Shown here: piece by piece, positions 57,161 to 64,000 of the stretch | Layout of the letters: every line of letters starts with the position of its first letter | How positions within the stretch are numbered: position 1 is the first letter of the stretch | Assembly (NCBI GenBank): GCA_903832665.1 | Contig: CAILCG010000014.1 | Location: forward strand, 248,001 to 312,000 | Direction of reading: 5' to 3' | From: an uncultured Methanomicrobiales archaeon | Lineage (GTDB): Archaea; Halobacteriota; Methanomicrobia; Methanomicrobiales; Methanospirillaceae | Length of the DNA stretch: 64,000 nt | Notes under the pieces: model-generated | Seen by the model: the letters and a program-made list of their open reading frames with translations, nothing else | The model's database searches: none | Told to the model about the DNA's origin: nothing | Made by a program: the position numbers and the translations under genes

Positions 57161-57499
57161 TCAGCATTTTTTGAGCAGTTCATCAAAAACTGATGCGCCA
57201 AGAATCTCATTGCATTCGGCCCGGTAGTTCTGCTGCATGAGATCGATCATCTTCCGGCTTCCCTTTGCCGTAGTGATAATTCCCACCCGCTCGGCACGGG
57301 TGACCAGTTCCTCCTGTTCCATCATGGCAAAATAGGGCAGAACATAGTAGTGCTGGACATCGAGAAACTCTGCAAGCCGCCGCGTAGTCGGGAACTTCAT
57401 CCTGATGGTTGTATCAGCAAATACGATCGTTATCGAACGCTCGAGGAGCTGGATGCGGACAGCGGCATCGAACAGGATATCAACAGAGAGAGCGGCCAT
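57161..57499 (-). CDS. Small possible winged-helix protein
   Basis: A 112-residue protein, with TTIRMKFPTTRRLAEFLDVQHYYVLPYFAMMEQEELVTRAERVGIITTAKGSRKMIDLM. The helix pattern and the beta-hairpin ERVGIITTAKGSRK suggest a winged helix, so it could regulate the adjoining tupA. I do not recognise a named family. It lies upstream of tupA on the same strand, with the TGGTT repeat between them. Confidence 0.6.
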   Translation of the reverse strand: MAALSVDILFDAAVRIQLLERSITIVFADTTIRMKFPTTRRLAEFLDVQHYYVLPYFAMMEQEELVTRAERVGIITTAKGSRKMIDLMQQNYRAECNEILGASVFDELLKKC

Positions 57500-57611
57500 G
57501 AAGGATCAGCATGAAATTATTATTCATGCTCCCATAAAGAGGCTTCACCGGACACATTTACTGGACAAAAGCCCGATCCAACCCTGTGAAAAACCGGAAA
57601 AAATGGAAAAA

Positions 57612-57818
57612 TTAGTGTTGTTTCTTCTTGTGCTCATCAGCCACCGGCTTCATGAACACGACTTCGGCGCCTACATCTTTGGCGATCTGTTCGACTTCAA
57701 ATTTCCTGAAATGGGTTGCCTCGACCTGGAGTTGTCCACCGGTAATAGCAACAATGCGGTACTTGGGCGACTCTACGCCTTCCCCGACCTTCTGGCGCTC
57801 ACGCACGTATATCTTCAT
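57612..57818 (-). CDS. Conserved-looking small protein of unknown function
   Basis: A 68-residue protein, MKIYVRERQKVGEGVESPKYRIVAITGGQLQVEATHFRKFEVEQIAKDVGAEVVFMKPV, ending in a His/Lys-rich tail (HKKKQH). The alternation suggests a small alpha/beta fold. ATG 57818 has GGAG nine bases upstream; ATG 57833 would add five residues but has its purine stretch only two bases away. Function is unknown. Confidence 0.65.
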   Translation of the reverse strand: MKIYVRERQKVGEGVESPKYRIVAITGGQLQVEATHFRKFEVEQIAKDVGAEVVFMKPVADEHKKKQH

Positions 57819-57926
57819 GGTATCTTTCTCCATGCCATTACTTCCTGCCCGAGCACATGAATCTTATGCCGGGTATGAGGTATGGCTCTGATATATCAAC
57901 TGGTTTACGCGGGCTTATAACTTTCC

Positions 57927-58763
57927 ATGATGATAGAGTGGTTGACTGATATCATGAAAACGCGGTTTGAACTCGAGAGCGGCCTCCAGGGTGAAACGCT
58001 CGTCCGGAAAGGCATGATGAAGATGCGCAAGGCGCCGGAACAGATTCGCATTGCGCCGCAGATCAACATCATCAAGCTCGGGGGACACGGGGCGATCGAT
58101 TACGGTCGCGAAGTGATGCACCCACTCTGCGAAGAGATTGGCGAAATTTCCAGAAAGCATAAACTGCTGGTCGTAACAGGCGGAGGCGGACGCGTTCGCC
58201 ACATCATGGACATAGGGATGGATCTCGGTATGCCCACCGGGGTGCTTGCGGAGCTCTCGGCAAAGATCTCCGAGCAGAACGCGATCATGGTCTCGATTCT
58301 TCTCTCAAAATACAATGGCCAGCGGATCCACACGGGGGATCTTCTTGAACTCCCGATGCTCCTGAAACTCGGCATCCTGCCGGTCATTCATGGCACACCC
58401 CCGTACGGGTTGTATGAACATCCTGCCGGTAATACGATGGTACCCCCCCACCGCACCGATACGGGAGCTTTCCTGATCGCAGAAGTGCTCGGAGCAAAGA
58501 GCTGCATCATCGGCAAAAACGTAGACGGGCTGTATGCCGAAGACCCCCGTAAAAATCCCGATGCAGAATTGATCCGGGACATCACTGCCAAAGAACTGAT
58601 AACAATGGATCTCGAGGATATGGTGCTCGAACCCATGGTTGTCCAGCTTCTCAAAGATGCCGTGCATATCCGGGAAGTACGGATCATCAACTGCCACAAG
58701 CGGGGAAATATTCAGAAAGCAATCAATGGTAAAAATATCGGGACAATCATCAGGGCAGAGTAA
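57927..58763 (+). CDS. Molybdenum storage protein homologue (amino acid kinase fold)
   Basis: A 278-residue protein of the UMP-kinase-like amino acid kinase fold. It matches MosA/MosB closely in character: NIIKLGGHGAIDYGREVMHPLCEEI, HKLLVVTGGGGRVRHIMDIGMDLGMPTGVLAELSAKISEQNAIM, GTPPYGLYEHPAGNTMVPPHRTDTGAFLIAEVLGAKS, VDGLYAEDP and HIREVRIINCHKRGNIQKAINGKNIGTII. In bacteria, MosA and MosB form a cage that stores Mo or W oxide clusters using ATP. Only one gene is present, so a homo-oligomer is inferred. Its neighbours handle Mo/W. A UMP kinase role is less likely because of length and motifs. Confidence 0.8.
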   Translation: MMIEWLTDIMKTRFELESGLQGETLVRKGMMKMRKAPEQIRIAPQINIIKLGGHGAIDYGREVMHPLCEEIGEISRKHKLLVVTGGGGRVRHIMDIGMDLGMPTGVLAELSAKISEQNAIMVSILLSKYNGQRIHTGDLLELPMLLKLGILPVIHGTPPYGLYEHPAGNTMVPPHRTDTGAFLIAEVLGAKSCIIGKNVDGLYAEDPRKNPDAELIRDITAKELITMDLEDMVLEPMVVQLLKDAVHIREVRIINCHKRGNIQKAINGKNIGTIIRAE

Positions 58764-58969
58764 CCTGCACCTTTTTTTTTAATTGCCGGCGCGGCCGCAA
58801 TAGGTGTGATACGCTGACGAGCGGCCGCATCCGGGAAATGAGGTAGAGATCAGAGATCTTTCACATCGTGGCATGATGTCGGCTACCGGGTATTGGTTGC
58901 CGATTGAAAAACCTGATCCGCCCATTCACCTGGGCATGATAATATTAATTTCTTATTAATAAAATGGTT

Positions 58970-58993
58970 TTGTTAAACAATTTATTTTAACAA
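58970..58993. promoter_or_regulatory. TTGTTAAA inverted repeat
   Basis: TTGTTAAA (58970-58977) and TTTAACAA (58986-58993) form a perfect 8-bp inverted repeat with 8-bp spacer. It stands in the AT-rich 58764-59166 gap upstream of the gene at 59167. Related half-sites lie at 59109-59124 and at about 60354. The first 150 bp of the gap hold nothing I recognise. Confidence 0.5.
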
Positions 58994-59108
58994 ATTCATT
59001 CACCGATACAATTTCAAAGAGATTTCAAAGATCGAAAAAAAGGATCATGGTGAAAATTTCACGGTCGGTTCCTACCTGAATTGCACGAATGATAAACATA
59101 TAGAGTTA

Positions 59109-59124
59109 GTTAAAAGTGTTTAAC
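59109..59124. promoter_or_regulatory. GTTAAA inverted repeat
   Basis: GTTAAA-AGTG-TTTAAC is a perfect 6-bp inverted repeat 43 bp before the ATG at 59167. It probably overlaps the transcription start region. Another half-site, TTTTTAACAAAG, follows at about 59137. Confidence 0.5.
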
Positions 59125-59166
59125 ATAGTGTTTTTATTTTTTAACAAAGTAAGTTAATTGATCACT

Positions 59167-59580
59167 ATGGGCATCTGCACTGACATCATGCACGATTTTG
59201 TATTGCAGGAGATAAAACACATCTACTCCGCTTTCGACGGTTGGAAGATCACCCTGAACAAGAAAGGTACCGGGTATGATACCGTTGTCCGGGCAAAAAG
59301 GATGAACAATGGGTACCAGGAGATCGTCCGGATCCTGGTCACATTCAAGAAAGAAGTTACGCTCGATATGATTGACGAGCTGATCCGCCCGGAGCCGGTG
59401 CTGGACGGGACCTGTCCGCGCTATGATTACGCGATCATTGTGCCGGCCAATGCCGACACCTCAAAGATGCCCAAGGACCTGAAAATATTTGTCATGAAAT
59501 CCTTTGCATTTGATGGCAAGGAACTGATCTGGGTAAAAAAGCCCGTCCGTAAAACTGAAACACCCCCCGTCAAGGCATAA
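59167..59580 (+). CDS. Small protein of unknown function
   Basis: A 137-residue soluble protein starting at ATG 59167, MGICTDIMHDFVLQEIKHIYSAFDGWKITLNKKGTGYDTVVRAKRMNNGYQEIVRILVTFKKEVTLDMIDELI. The pattern IYSAFDGWKITL followed by RVLVTFK-like strands suggests a small nuclease-like or Restriction-endonuclease-like alpha/beta fold, but no catalytic motif is convincing. I do not recognise the family. It sits behind two GTTAAA-type inverted repeats and near fmdE. Confidence 0.65.
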   Translation: MGICTDIMHDFVLQEIKHIYSAFDGWKITLNKKGTGYDTVVRAKRMNNGYQEIVRILVTFKKEVTLDMIDELIRPEPVLDGTCPRYDYAIIVPANADTSKMPKDLKIFVMKSFAFDGKELIWVKKPVRKTETPPVKA

Positions 59581-59692
59581 ATCATTTTTTTTGTTCAGGG
59601 AGACTGGCCCGGGTCCTGATCATCAGAGGCTAGGATTCAAGGTGCTTTTTAAAAAAATAAAGTGTGCTCAATCCAGCCGAATGTACCCCGGA

Positions 59693-60352
59693 TTATATCT
59701 TCTCATAATATTTCATCGAACCGCAGGCCCCGCAATGATCCCCTTCGATCAGATAATCGGGGACAGTCTCTCCACAGCAGGGACAGGTGACAGAGGCCCA
59801 TTTCTTTTTTCTCTTCACCGTGACCCGGACTTGTTCAAAGGAGAGGATCGTTCGTCCAGCACGGAAGATCTCATCCTGAAGTATTCCTTTCATGGTATGT
59901 TTGTCATAGGCCGGGCTATTGGCATACCAGGTATCGATCACGGGATATTGTTTGAGTTTCTCCAGGTTAACGTACACCCGCACGGCCTGCGTAGTCTCCT
60001 CTTCGGACGAAGCGTTGAGCGTAATGGCAAATTTTCCAATCGGTACTACGTTGAGCCGGTTGTTGCCGGTCGTACAGTGTGCGAGCACCTGCAGGGCATC
60101 CGGGAGGCACTTTGGTGTCTCGCAGACCCCGTAGAGTTTTTTATCCGGGGTCACCCCTAACAGCTCAAGGGCATAATCCACCATAAAAGCCCCGATGAGA
60201 ACTCCGGGTGCCGGGTACGTATGAAATTCAGATAACCGGAGAATCGCCGGCCTGAGTGCCGGTTTCACCCCACACCGGTCCATGCTGATCTCTAGTCCTT
60301 CAGACGTCTCTTCATGGGGGCCTGCTTGCATGAACTTAGATTTATCGATCAT
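59693..60352 (-). CDS. FmdE-family protein (formylmethanofuran dehydrogenase subunit E-like)
   Basis: A 219-residue protein. The FmdE core is FHTYPAPGVLIGAFMVDYALELLGVTPDKKLYGVCETPKCLPDALQVLAHCTTGNNRLNVVPIGKFAITL. A C-terminal zinc ribbon (CPCCGETVPDYLIEGDHCGACG) is also typical. FmdE proteins are linked to the molybdenum/tungsten formyl-methanofuran dehydrogenase, but no other subunit is nearby. The gene is convergent with 59167; a TGTTAAACA-like sequence lies directly upstream at about 60353-60363. Confidence 0.88.
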   Translation of the reverse strand: MIDKSKFMQAGPHEETSEGLEISMDRCGVKPALRPAILRLSEFHTYPAPGVLIGAFMVDYALELLGVTPDKKLYGVCETPKCLPDALQVLAHCTTGNNRLNVVPIGKFAITLNASSEEETTQAVRVYVNLEKLKQYPVIDTWYANSPAYDKHTMKGILQDEIFRAGRTILSFEQVRVTVKRKKKWASVTCPCCGETVPDYLIEGDHCGACGSMKYYEKI

Positions 60353-60465
60353 CTGTTAAACATTTTATGAAAAGTAAAAGATTGTAATAAACGAGGGTGC
60401 CAGAAAAGAATAAAGAAACATTCACCGGGCCAGCACGATATTCTGAAAAAATCTGTTCATATCAC

Positions 60466-61233
60466 TTAGTGCATCGATAGTTCTTCCATCTCCTGCCCGG
60501 CAAGATCGATACAGTCGTTGGGAAAATACGATGCAGCACCGGAAATCAGGCTTGCCAGAATCCAGAAGCAGGTGAAAAGAACGATCGGCGAAAGGGGAAA
60601 CCTGCTCAGGAAGTCCTTGATAATCTTCTGCCGGTTCTCAGGTTCTGGTTTTGCGACAATTTCTGGCGTTCCGTCTGGGTGCGGACTGAACAGGAGAGAC
60701 GGATAATTACATGCGGCGAGGATCTCCTCCATGCCGGGTGCTCCCGGCACCTCCAGAAATCCGCCGAGCATGGAGAGAGTGATAATCGAACCGGGGATCT
60801 GCATGCCAAATACTTCTGCTACCGGTTCCTCCGGCAGCGGCATGCGGGCATACTCCCTGACACTCCAGCGGTTGACCAGTACTCCCATCCTTCCCAGGTA
60901 CGTCGAGACCCGGGCGTACGGCATGGTCGCAGAGAGGGAACGGCAGAGATCTACAACCGGTGATCCGATCCGGGTGCCCGGGTAAAAAGGTTCCAGCGGG
61001 ATTGCGATCCTCCCGCAGTTCCGGCAGCAGGAGCGCTGGATGATTACATGAAGGGGACAGGGCGTCTCATCCTCCAGCAGGACAGCAAACCGCTTTTCCC
61101 GTTCATCATATCCCGAAAGGTGGTTGCCGCAGGAGGCGCAGACGGAACCGGGGTGAAACCGGACCCCGTCGCAAGTCCGGAGCGCGGTCCGGATAATTCC
61201 GGTAAGAATTGGATGGATCTTTCGGACTCGCAT
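60466..61233 (-). CDS. Zinc-ribbon protein with C-terminal membrane helix, unknown function
   Basis: A 255-residue protein. Two CxxC-type pairs (CASCG near 33 and CCRNCG near 70) form a zinc ribbon. The segment GTRIGSPVVDLCRSLSATMPYARVSTYLGRMGVLVNRWSVREYARM resembles the region after the zinc ribbon in IS66-type transposases, without a catalytic domain after it. A terminal membrane helix (LSPIVLFTCFWILASLISGAAS) follows. It may be a domesticated transposase fragment. It is divergent from fdhA. I do not know its function. Confidence 0.6.
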   Translation of the reverse strand: MRVRKIHPILTGIIRTALRTCDGVRFHPGSVCASCGNHLSGYDEREKRFAVLLEDETPCPLHVIIQRSCCRNCGRIAIPLEPFYPGTRIGSPVVDLCRSLSATMPYARVSTYLGRMGVLVNRWSVREYARMPLPEEPVAEVFGMQIPGSIITLSMLGGFLEVPGAPGMEEILAACNYPSLLFSPHPDGTPEIVAKPEPENRQKIIKDFLSRFPLSPIVLFTCFWILASLISGAASYFPNDCIDLAGQEMEELSMH

Positions 61234-61339
61234 GGTAATTTTCCTGCCTGTAATTTACCTTCACAGTCGAATTGTCCGCTTAAGGTAACCGGGTCTTAAT
61301 GATTCTGGCGGTCGCATACACCCCAAAGCGATCCCCATT

Positions 61340-61370
61340 TTTGGCCAAATATCAATATGCATATATAAGA
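61340..61370 (+). promoter_or_regulatory. fdhA promoter: TTTGGCCAAA palindrome and TATA box
   Basis: TTTGGCCAAA (61340-61349) is a perfect palindrome. A strong TATA-like sequence, ATATATAAGATAT, begins at 61361. Both precede the fdhA start by about 130-160 bp, leaving a leader of about 100 nt. They could also serve the divergent zinc-ribbon gene. Confidence 0.55.
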
Positions 61371-61454
61371 TATTTATCATCATCGTTAATAAAGCAAAAT
61401 GGATTAACAAATTTTGCTGGAATCAAATCTATAGGTGTGTGTGCACGGATGTTT

Positions 61455-61470
61455 TGGTCATTTTTGACCA
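61455..61470 (+). promoter_or_regulatory. TGGTCA-TTTT-TGACCA inverted repeat in the fdhA leader
   Basis: TGGTCA and TGACCA are perfectly complementary with a four-T spacer, in the predicted leader 32 bp before the fdhA ATG. It could be an operator or a small hairpin in the mRNA. No identical copy was seen elsewhere in the window. Confidence 0.5.
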
Positions 61471-61501
61471 GAGACTCCCCGTGAAGAAATGGTGTGATAG
61501 A

Positions 61502-63571
61502 ATGCAAGATAACTCGAGTACTCTTAAGTATGTACCGACGACTTGTCCGTACTGCGGTGTAGGCTGTGGCCTGAACCTCGTTGTTAGCGACGGAAAACTC
61601 GTCGGTGTCGAACCGTATAAGCGCAGTCCGGTCAACGAAGGCAAACTCTGCCCGAAAGGGGCAAGCTGCTGGGAATCTGTCCAGAAGCCGGACCGGCTTA
61701 CCCATCCCCTTATCAAAAAGAATGGGAAGTTCGAGAAGGCATCATGGGATGAAGCCTTGACACTGGTTGCAAAGAAGTTCAAGGAGACTTCCGACAAGCT
61801 CGGCCCTCGTGCGTTGGGTTTCCATACATCGTGCCGTACCGTCAACGAAGACTGCTATGCACTGCAGAAGTGGGCCCGTGTGGCCTTCCAGACTAACAAC
61901 GTTGACAACTGCGCCCGTATCTGCCACGGTCCTTCCGTTGCCGGGCTCTCGCTCTCATTCGGATCCGGTGCCGCGACCAACCCGTTTGAAGATGTCCTGA
62001 ACTCGGACCTCATCGTTATGTGGGGTTCCAATGCTGTCGAGGCCCACCCCCTTGCCGGTCGCCGCGTCATGCAGGCCAAGAAGAAGGGTATCCCGATCGT
62101 CGTCGTTGACCCGCGGTACAGCCCGACCGCACGGCTTGCTGACAAGTACATCCGGTTCACCCCGTCCACCCACATTGCCCTTGCCAACAACATGATGTAC
62201 TACATCATCAAGGAAGGCCTCGAGGACAAGGAGTACATCAAGGAACGGACGAAAGGCTTTGAAGACCTGAAAAAGACGGCCCAGAACTATGCTGACGCAA
62301 CAAACATCCACGGTGTCCCGCAGGAGACTGTCCTGGAGTTCGCCCGCCAGTATGCAAACGCAAAGAACGCAGTCATCATCTACTGCCTCGGCATCACCGA
62401 GTTAACCACCGGTACCGACAATGTCCGTTCGATGGGCAACCTCGCGCTGCTCACCGGCAATGTCGGACGTCCCGGTGTGGGGGTCAACCCACTCCGTGGC
62501 CAGAACAATGTGCAGGGCGCCTGCGACATGGGTGCATACCCGAACGTCTTCTCCGGCTACCAGGCAGTTGCCGTCCCCGAGAACCGCGCCAAGATGGAGA
62601 AGGCATGGTTCATGAAGGAAGGTTCCCTGCCCGACTGGTATGGTGTTACCCTGACCGAGCAGATCACCCAGTGCGGCGACCCGATCAAGGCAATGTACAT
62701 CCTCGGCCTGAACCCGGTGGTCTCCTACCCTGACTCAAACCATGTCAGGAGATCCCTTGACAAGCTCGACTTCCTCGTTATCCAGGATATCTACTGGAAC
62801 GAGAGCTGCGAGTACGCAGACGTTGTCCTTCCCGGCACCTGCTTTGCCGAGAAAGACGGCACCTTCACCAGCGGCGAGCGCCGTGTCAACCGTGTCCGGA
62901 AAGCGGTCGACGGTCCCGGCGAGTCGAAGTATGACTGGGAGATCTTCGGTATGCTCGGCAAGAAGATGGGTCTCAAGGGCTTTGACTGGAAGACTTCAAA
63001 GGATGTCTGGGACGACATGCGCTCAGTCACCCCCGGTCAGTTTGGGGTAACCTACGAGAAGATGGAGAAACCCGAGTCGGTCCACTGGCCCTGCCCGACC
63101 ATCGAGCACCCGGGAACTCCCATCCTGCACAAGGAGAAGTTTGCAGCAGCGGATGGCAAGGGCACCATGTTCGGCCTCGAGTACCGCCCGCCCGCAGAAG
63201 TTGCCGATGCAGAGTACCCGTACACGCTCATGACCGGTCGTATCATATTCCACTACCACACCCGGACCCAGACCGGCCGGAGCCCGACCCTGCACAACGA
63301 TGTGCCGGAAAACTACATGCAGATGAACACGCTGGATGCACAGGAACTCGGCATCAAACCGTACGAGAAGGTCAAGGTGACCAGCCGCCGTGGCGAATCG
63401 ATCGCCATTGCACGCGTAACCGATGATGTAGCCCCGAAAGTGCTTTTCATGCCCATGCACTTTGAACACAGTGCAAACGACCTCACCAACACCGCGCTCG
63501 ATCCGCTCTCCAAGATGCCGGAACTCAAGCACTGTGCGGTCAAGGTAGAGAAGATCCCGGAGGTGCAGTAA
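61502..63571 (+). CDS. fdhA: Formate dehydrogenase alpha subunit
   Basis: A 689-residue molybdopterin oxidoreductase from ATG 61502. An iron-sulfur cluster site sits at C15, C18, C22 and C50 (TTCPYCGVGCGLN and GKLCPKG). The metal ligand region TNNVDNCARICHGPSVAGLS has Cys 141 where bacterial FdhF has selenocysteine. Further motifs are NPLRGQNNVQGACDMGAYPNVFSGYQ and MTGRIIFHYHTRTQTGRSPTL. It oxidises formate with F420 through FdhB, feeding methanogenesis. An earlier in-frame ATG at 61439 falls in the leader and overlaps the inverted repeat. Confidence 0.96.
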   Translation: MQDNSSTLKYVPTTCPYCGVGCGLNLVVSDGKLVGVEPYKRSPVNEGKLCPKGASCWESVQKPDRLTHPLIKKNGKFEKASWDEALTLVAKKFKETSDKLGPRALGFHTSCRTVNEDCYALQKWARVAFQTNNVDNCARICHGPSVAGLSLSFGSGAATNPFEDVLNSDLIVMWGSNAVEAHPLAGRRVMQAKKKGIPIVVVDPRYSPTARLADKYIRFTPSTHIALANNMMYYIIKEGLEDKEYIKERTKGFEDLKKTAQNYADATNIHGVPQETVLEFARQYANAKNAVIIYCLGITELTTGTDNVRSMGNLALLTGNVGRPGVGVNPLRGQNNVQGACDMGAYPNVFSGYQAVAVPENRAKMEKAWFMKEGSLPDWYGVTLTEQITQCGDPIKAMYILGLNPVVSYPDSNHVRRSLDKLDFLVIQDIYWNESCEYADVVLPGTCFAEKDGTFTSGERRVNRVRKAVDGPGESKYDWEIFGMLGKKMGLKGFDWKTSKDVWDDMRSVTPGQFGVTYEKMEKPESVHWPCPTIEHPGTPILHKEKFAAADGKGTMFGLEYRPPAEVADAEYPYTLMTGRIIFHYHTRTQTGRSPTLHNDVPENYMQMNTLDAQELGIKPYEKVKVTSRRGESIAIARVTDDVAPKVLFMPMHFEHSANDLTNTALDPLSKMPELKHCAVKVEKIPEVQ

Positions 63572-63572
63572 C

Positions 63573-64000
63573 ATGACCAAAAAAGGCGAAATGCTCTACG
63601 CATGGACCAATGACGCAGAGATCCAGAAGAAGGCCGAGCTCGGGGGCGCAGTCACCGCCCTCTGGAAGTATGCCCTCGATTCCAAGATAGTTGACGCAGT
63701 GCTCGCGGTAACCAAGGGTGTGGATCTCTACGATGCAAAGCCGGTCATCATCACCGATTCCAAGGATCTTGCCAGGACCGCCGGCTCACTCCACTGCGGA
63801 ACCCTGCTTCTCCCCAAGCTCGTCAAGAAGTACCTTGACGGGGCACAGGACAAGAAGATCGGTGTCACGGTCAAGGGCTGTGACATGATGGGATTCTACG
63901 AACTTGCCAAGCGCAAGCAGATCAACCTTGACAATATCATCATGATCGGAGTCAACTGCGGAGGATCGGTCAGCCCGGTCATTGCCCGCAAGATGATCGC
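63573..64000 (+). CDS. fdhB: Formate dehydrogenase beta subunit, N-terminal part (F420-dependent)
   Basis: The gene starts one base after fdhA and runs off the window. The 142 visible residues (MTKKGEMLYAWTNDAEIQKKAELGGAVTALWKYALDSKIVDAVLAVTKG, KVLVTVKGCDMMG-like GVTVKGCDMMGFYELAKRKQINLDNIIMIGVNCGG) match the FrhB/FdhB flavoprotein family that transfers electrons to coenzyme F420. The operon is therefore fdhAB. Confidence 0.95.
   Translation, partial: MTKKGEMLYAWTNDAEIQKKAELGGAVTALWKYALDSKIVDAVLAVTKGVDLYDAKPVIITDSKDLARTAGSLHCGTLLLPKLVKKYLDGAQDKKIGVTVKGCDMMGFYELAKRKQINLDNIIMIGVNCGGSVSPVIARKMI

Noticed and set aside
58870-58920. C/D-box small RNA (ATGATGT and CTGA boxes)
   Set aside because: The C box is imperfect, no C'/D' boxes were found, and the spacing is arbitrary.

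Overview
The window comes from a methanogenic archaeon, most likely order Methanomicrobiales (Methanoregula-like). Evidence seen in the sequence: an archaeal histone, RadA, FEN1 with a PCNA-binding tail, an RPA-like OB-fold protein, a thermosome, an archaeal CDP-alcohol phosphatidyltransferase, the YcaO/TfuA pair that thioamidates methyl-coenzyme M reductase, FmdE, and an F420-type formate dehydrogenase (fdhA, start of fdhB). Several secreted proteins carry the 'FKPDEYIVTA' surface domain typical of this order. The genus is an inference.

Layout. 1-6.5 kb is an informational block: aminotransferase end, RPA-like protein, radA, a HAD phosphatase, PRC-barrel protein, histone, CBS regulator and a NOG1-type GTPase. 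6.5-7.7 kb is gene-free and holds a 25-bp tandem array and a dispersed repeat. 7.7-9.8 kb encodes a presenilin-like protease and FEN1. 9.8-17 kb is a decaying signalling region: a chimeric histidine kinase without its phospho-acceptor His, a frameshifted response regulator, a receiver/GAF/PAS protein with no kinase, two truncated gene fragments meeting head to head, a dispersed repeat and a frameshifted IS5-type insertion sequence. 17-21 kb holds ycaO-tfuA, a duplicated intergenic segment, a candidate structured RNA, and two crcB genes with a DUF190 gene. 22-28 kb is metabolic: phospholipid headgroup enzyme, adenylate kinase AK6, hisC, argD, GMP synthase subunit B and pyrG.

28-48 kb is rich in exported and envelope genes. 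At 31.1-37.9 kb a membrane-anchored winged-helix regulator and a secreted-protein gene broken by an in-frame stop lie next to three exported-protein genes. All three share one promoter element (a GAGCA-TT-TGCTC type palindrome followed by ATAAATCGTTTA), so this looks like a local regulon. At 38-42.5 kb there is a MoxR-DUF58-VWA-BatD-like operon. At 43-46.8 kb come a glycosyltransferase, a 608-residue TPR protein with a C-terminal winged helix, and a BrxD-like ATPase, with overlapping ends.

48-52 kb contains hisD and the thermosome with two copies of the dispersed repeat. 52.6-64 kb is a redox and molybdenum/tungsten neighbourhood: a siroheme-type reductase-like protein, MOT1-type molybdate transporter, TupA-like binding protein behind a repeated TGGTT operator, a molybdenum-storage-protein homologue, FmdE, a zinc-ribbon protein and formate dehydrogenase. 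A plausible common theme is uptake, storage and use of Mo/W for formate and formyl-methanofuran dehydrogenases.

No tRNA, rRNA or CRISPR array was recognised.
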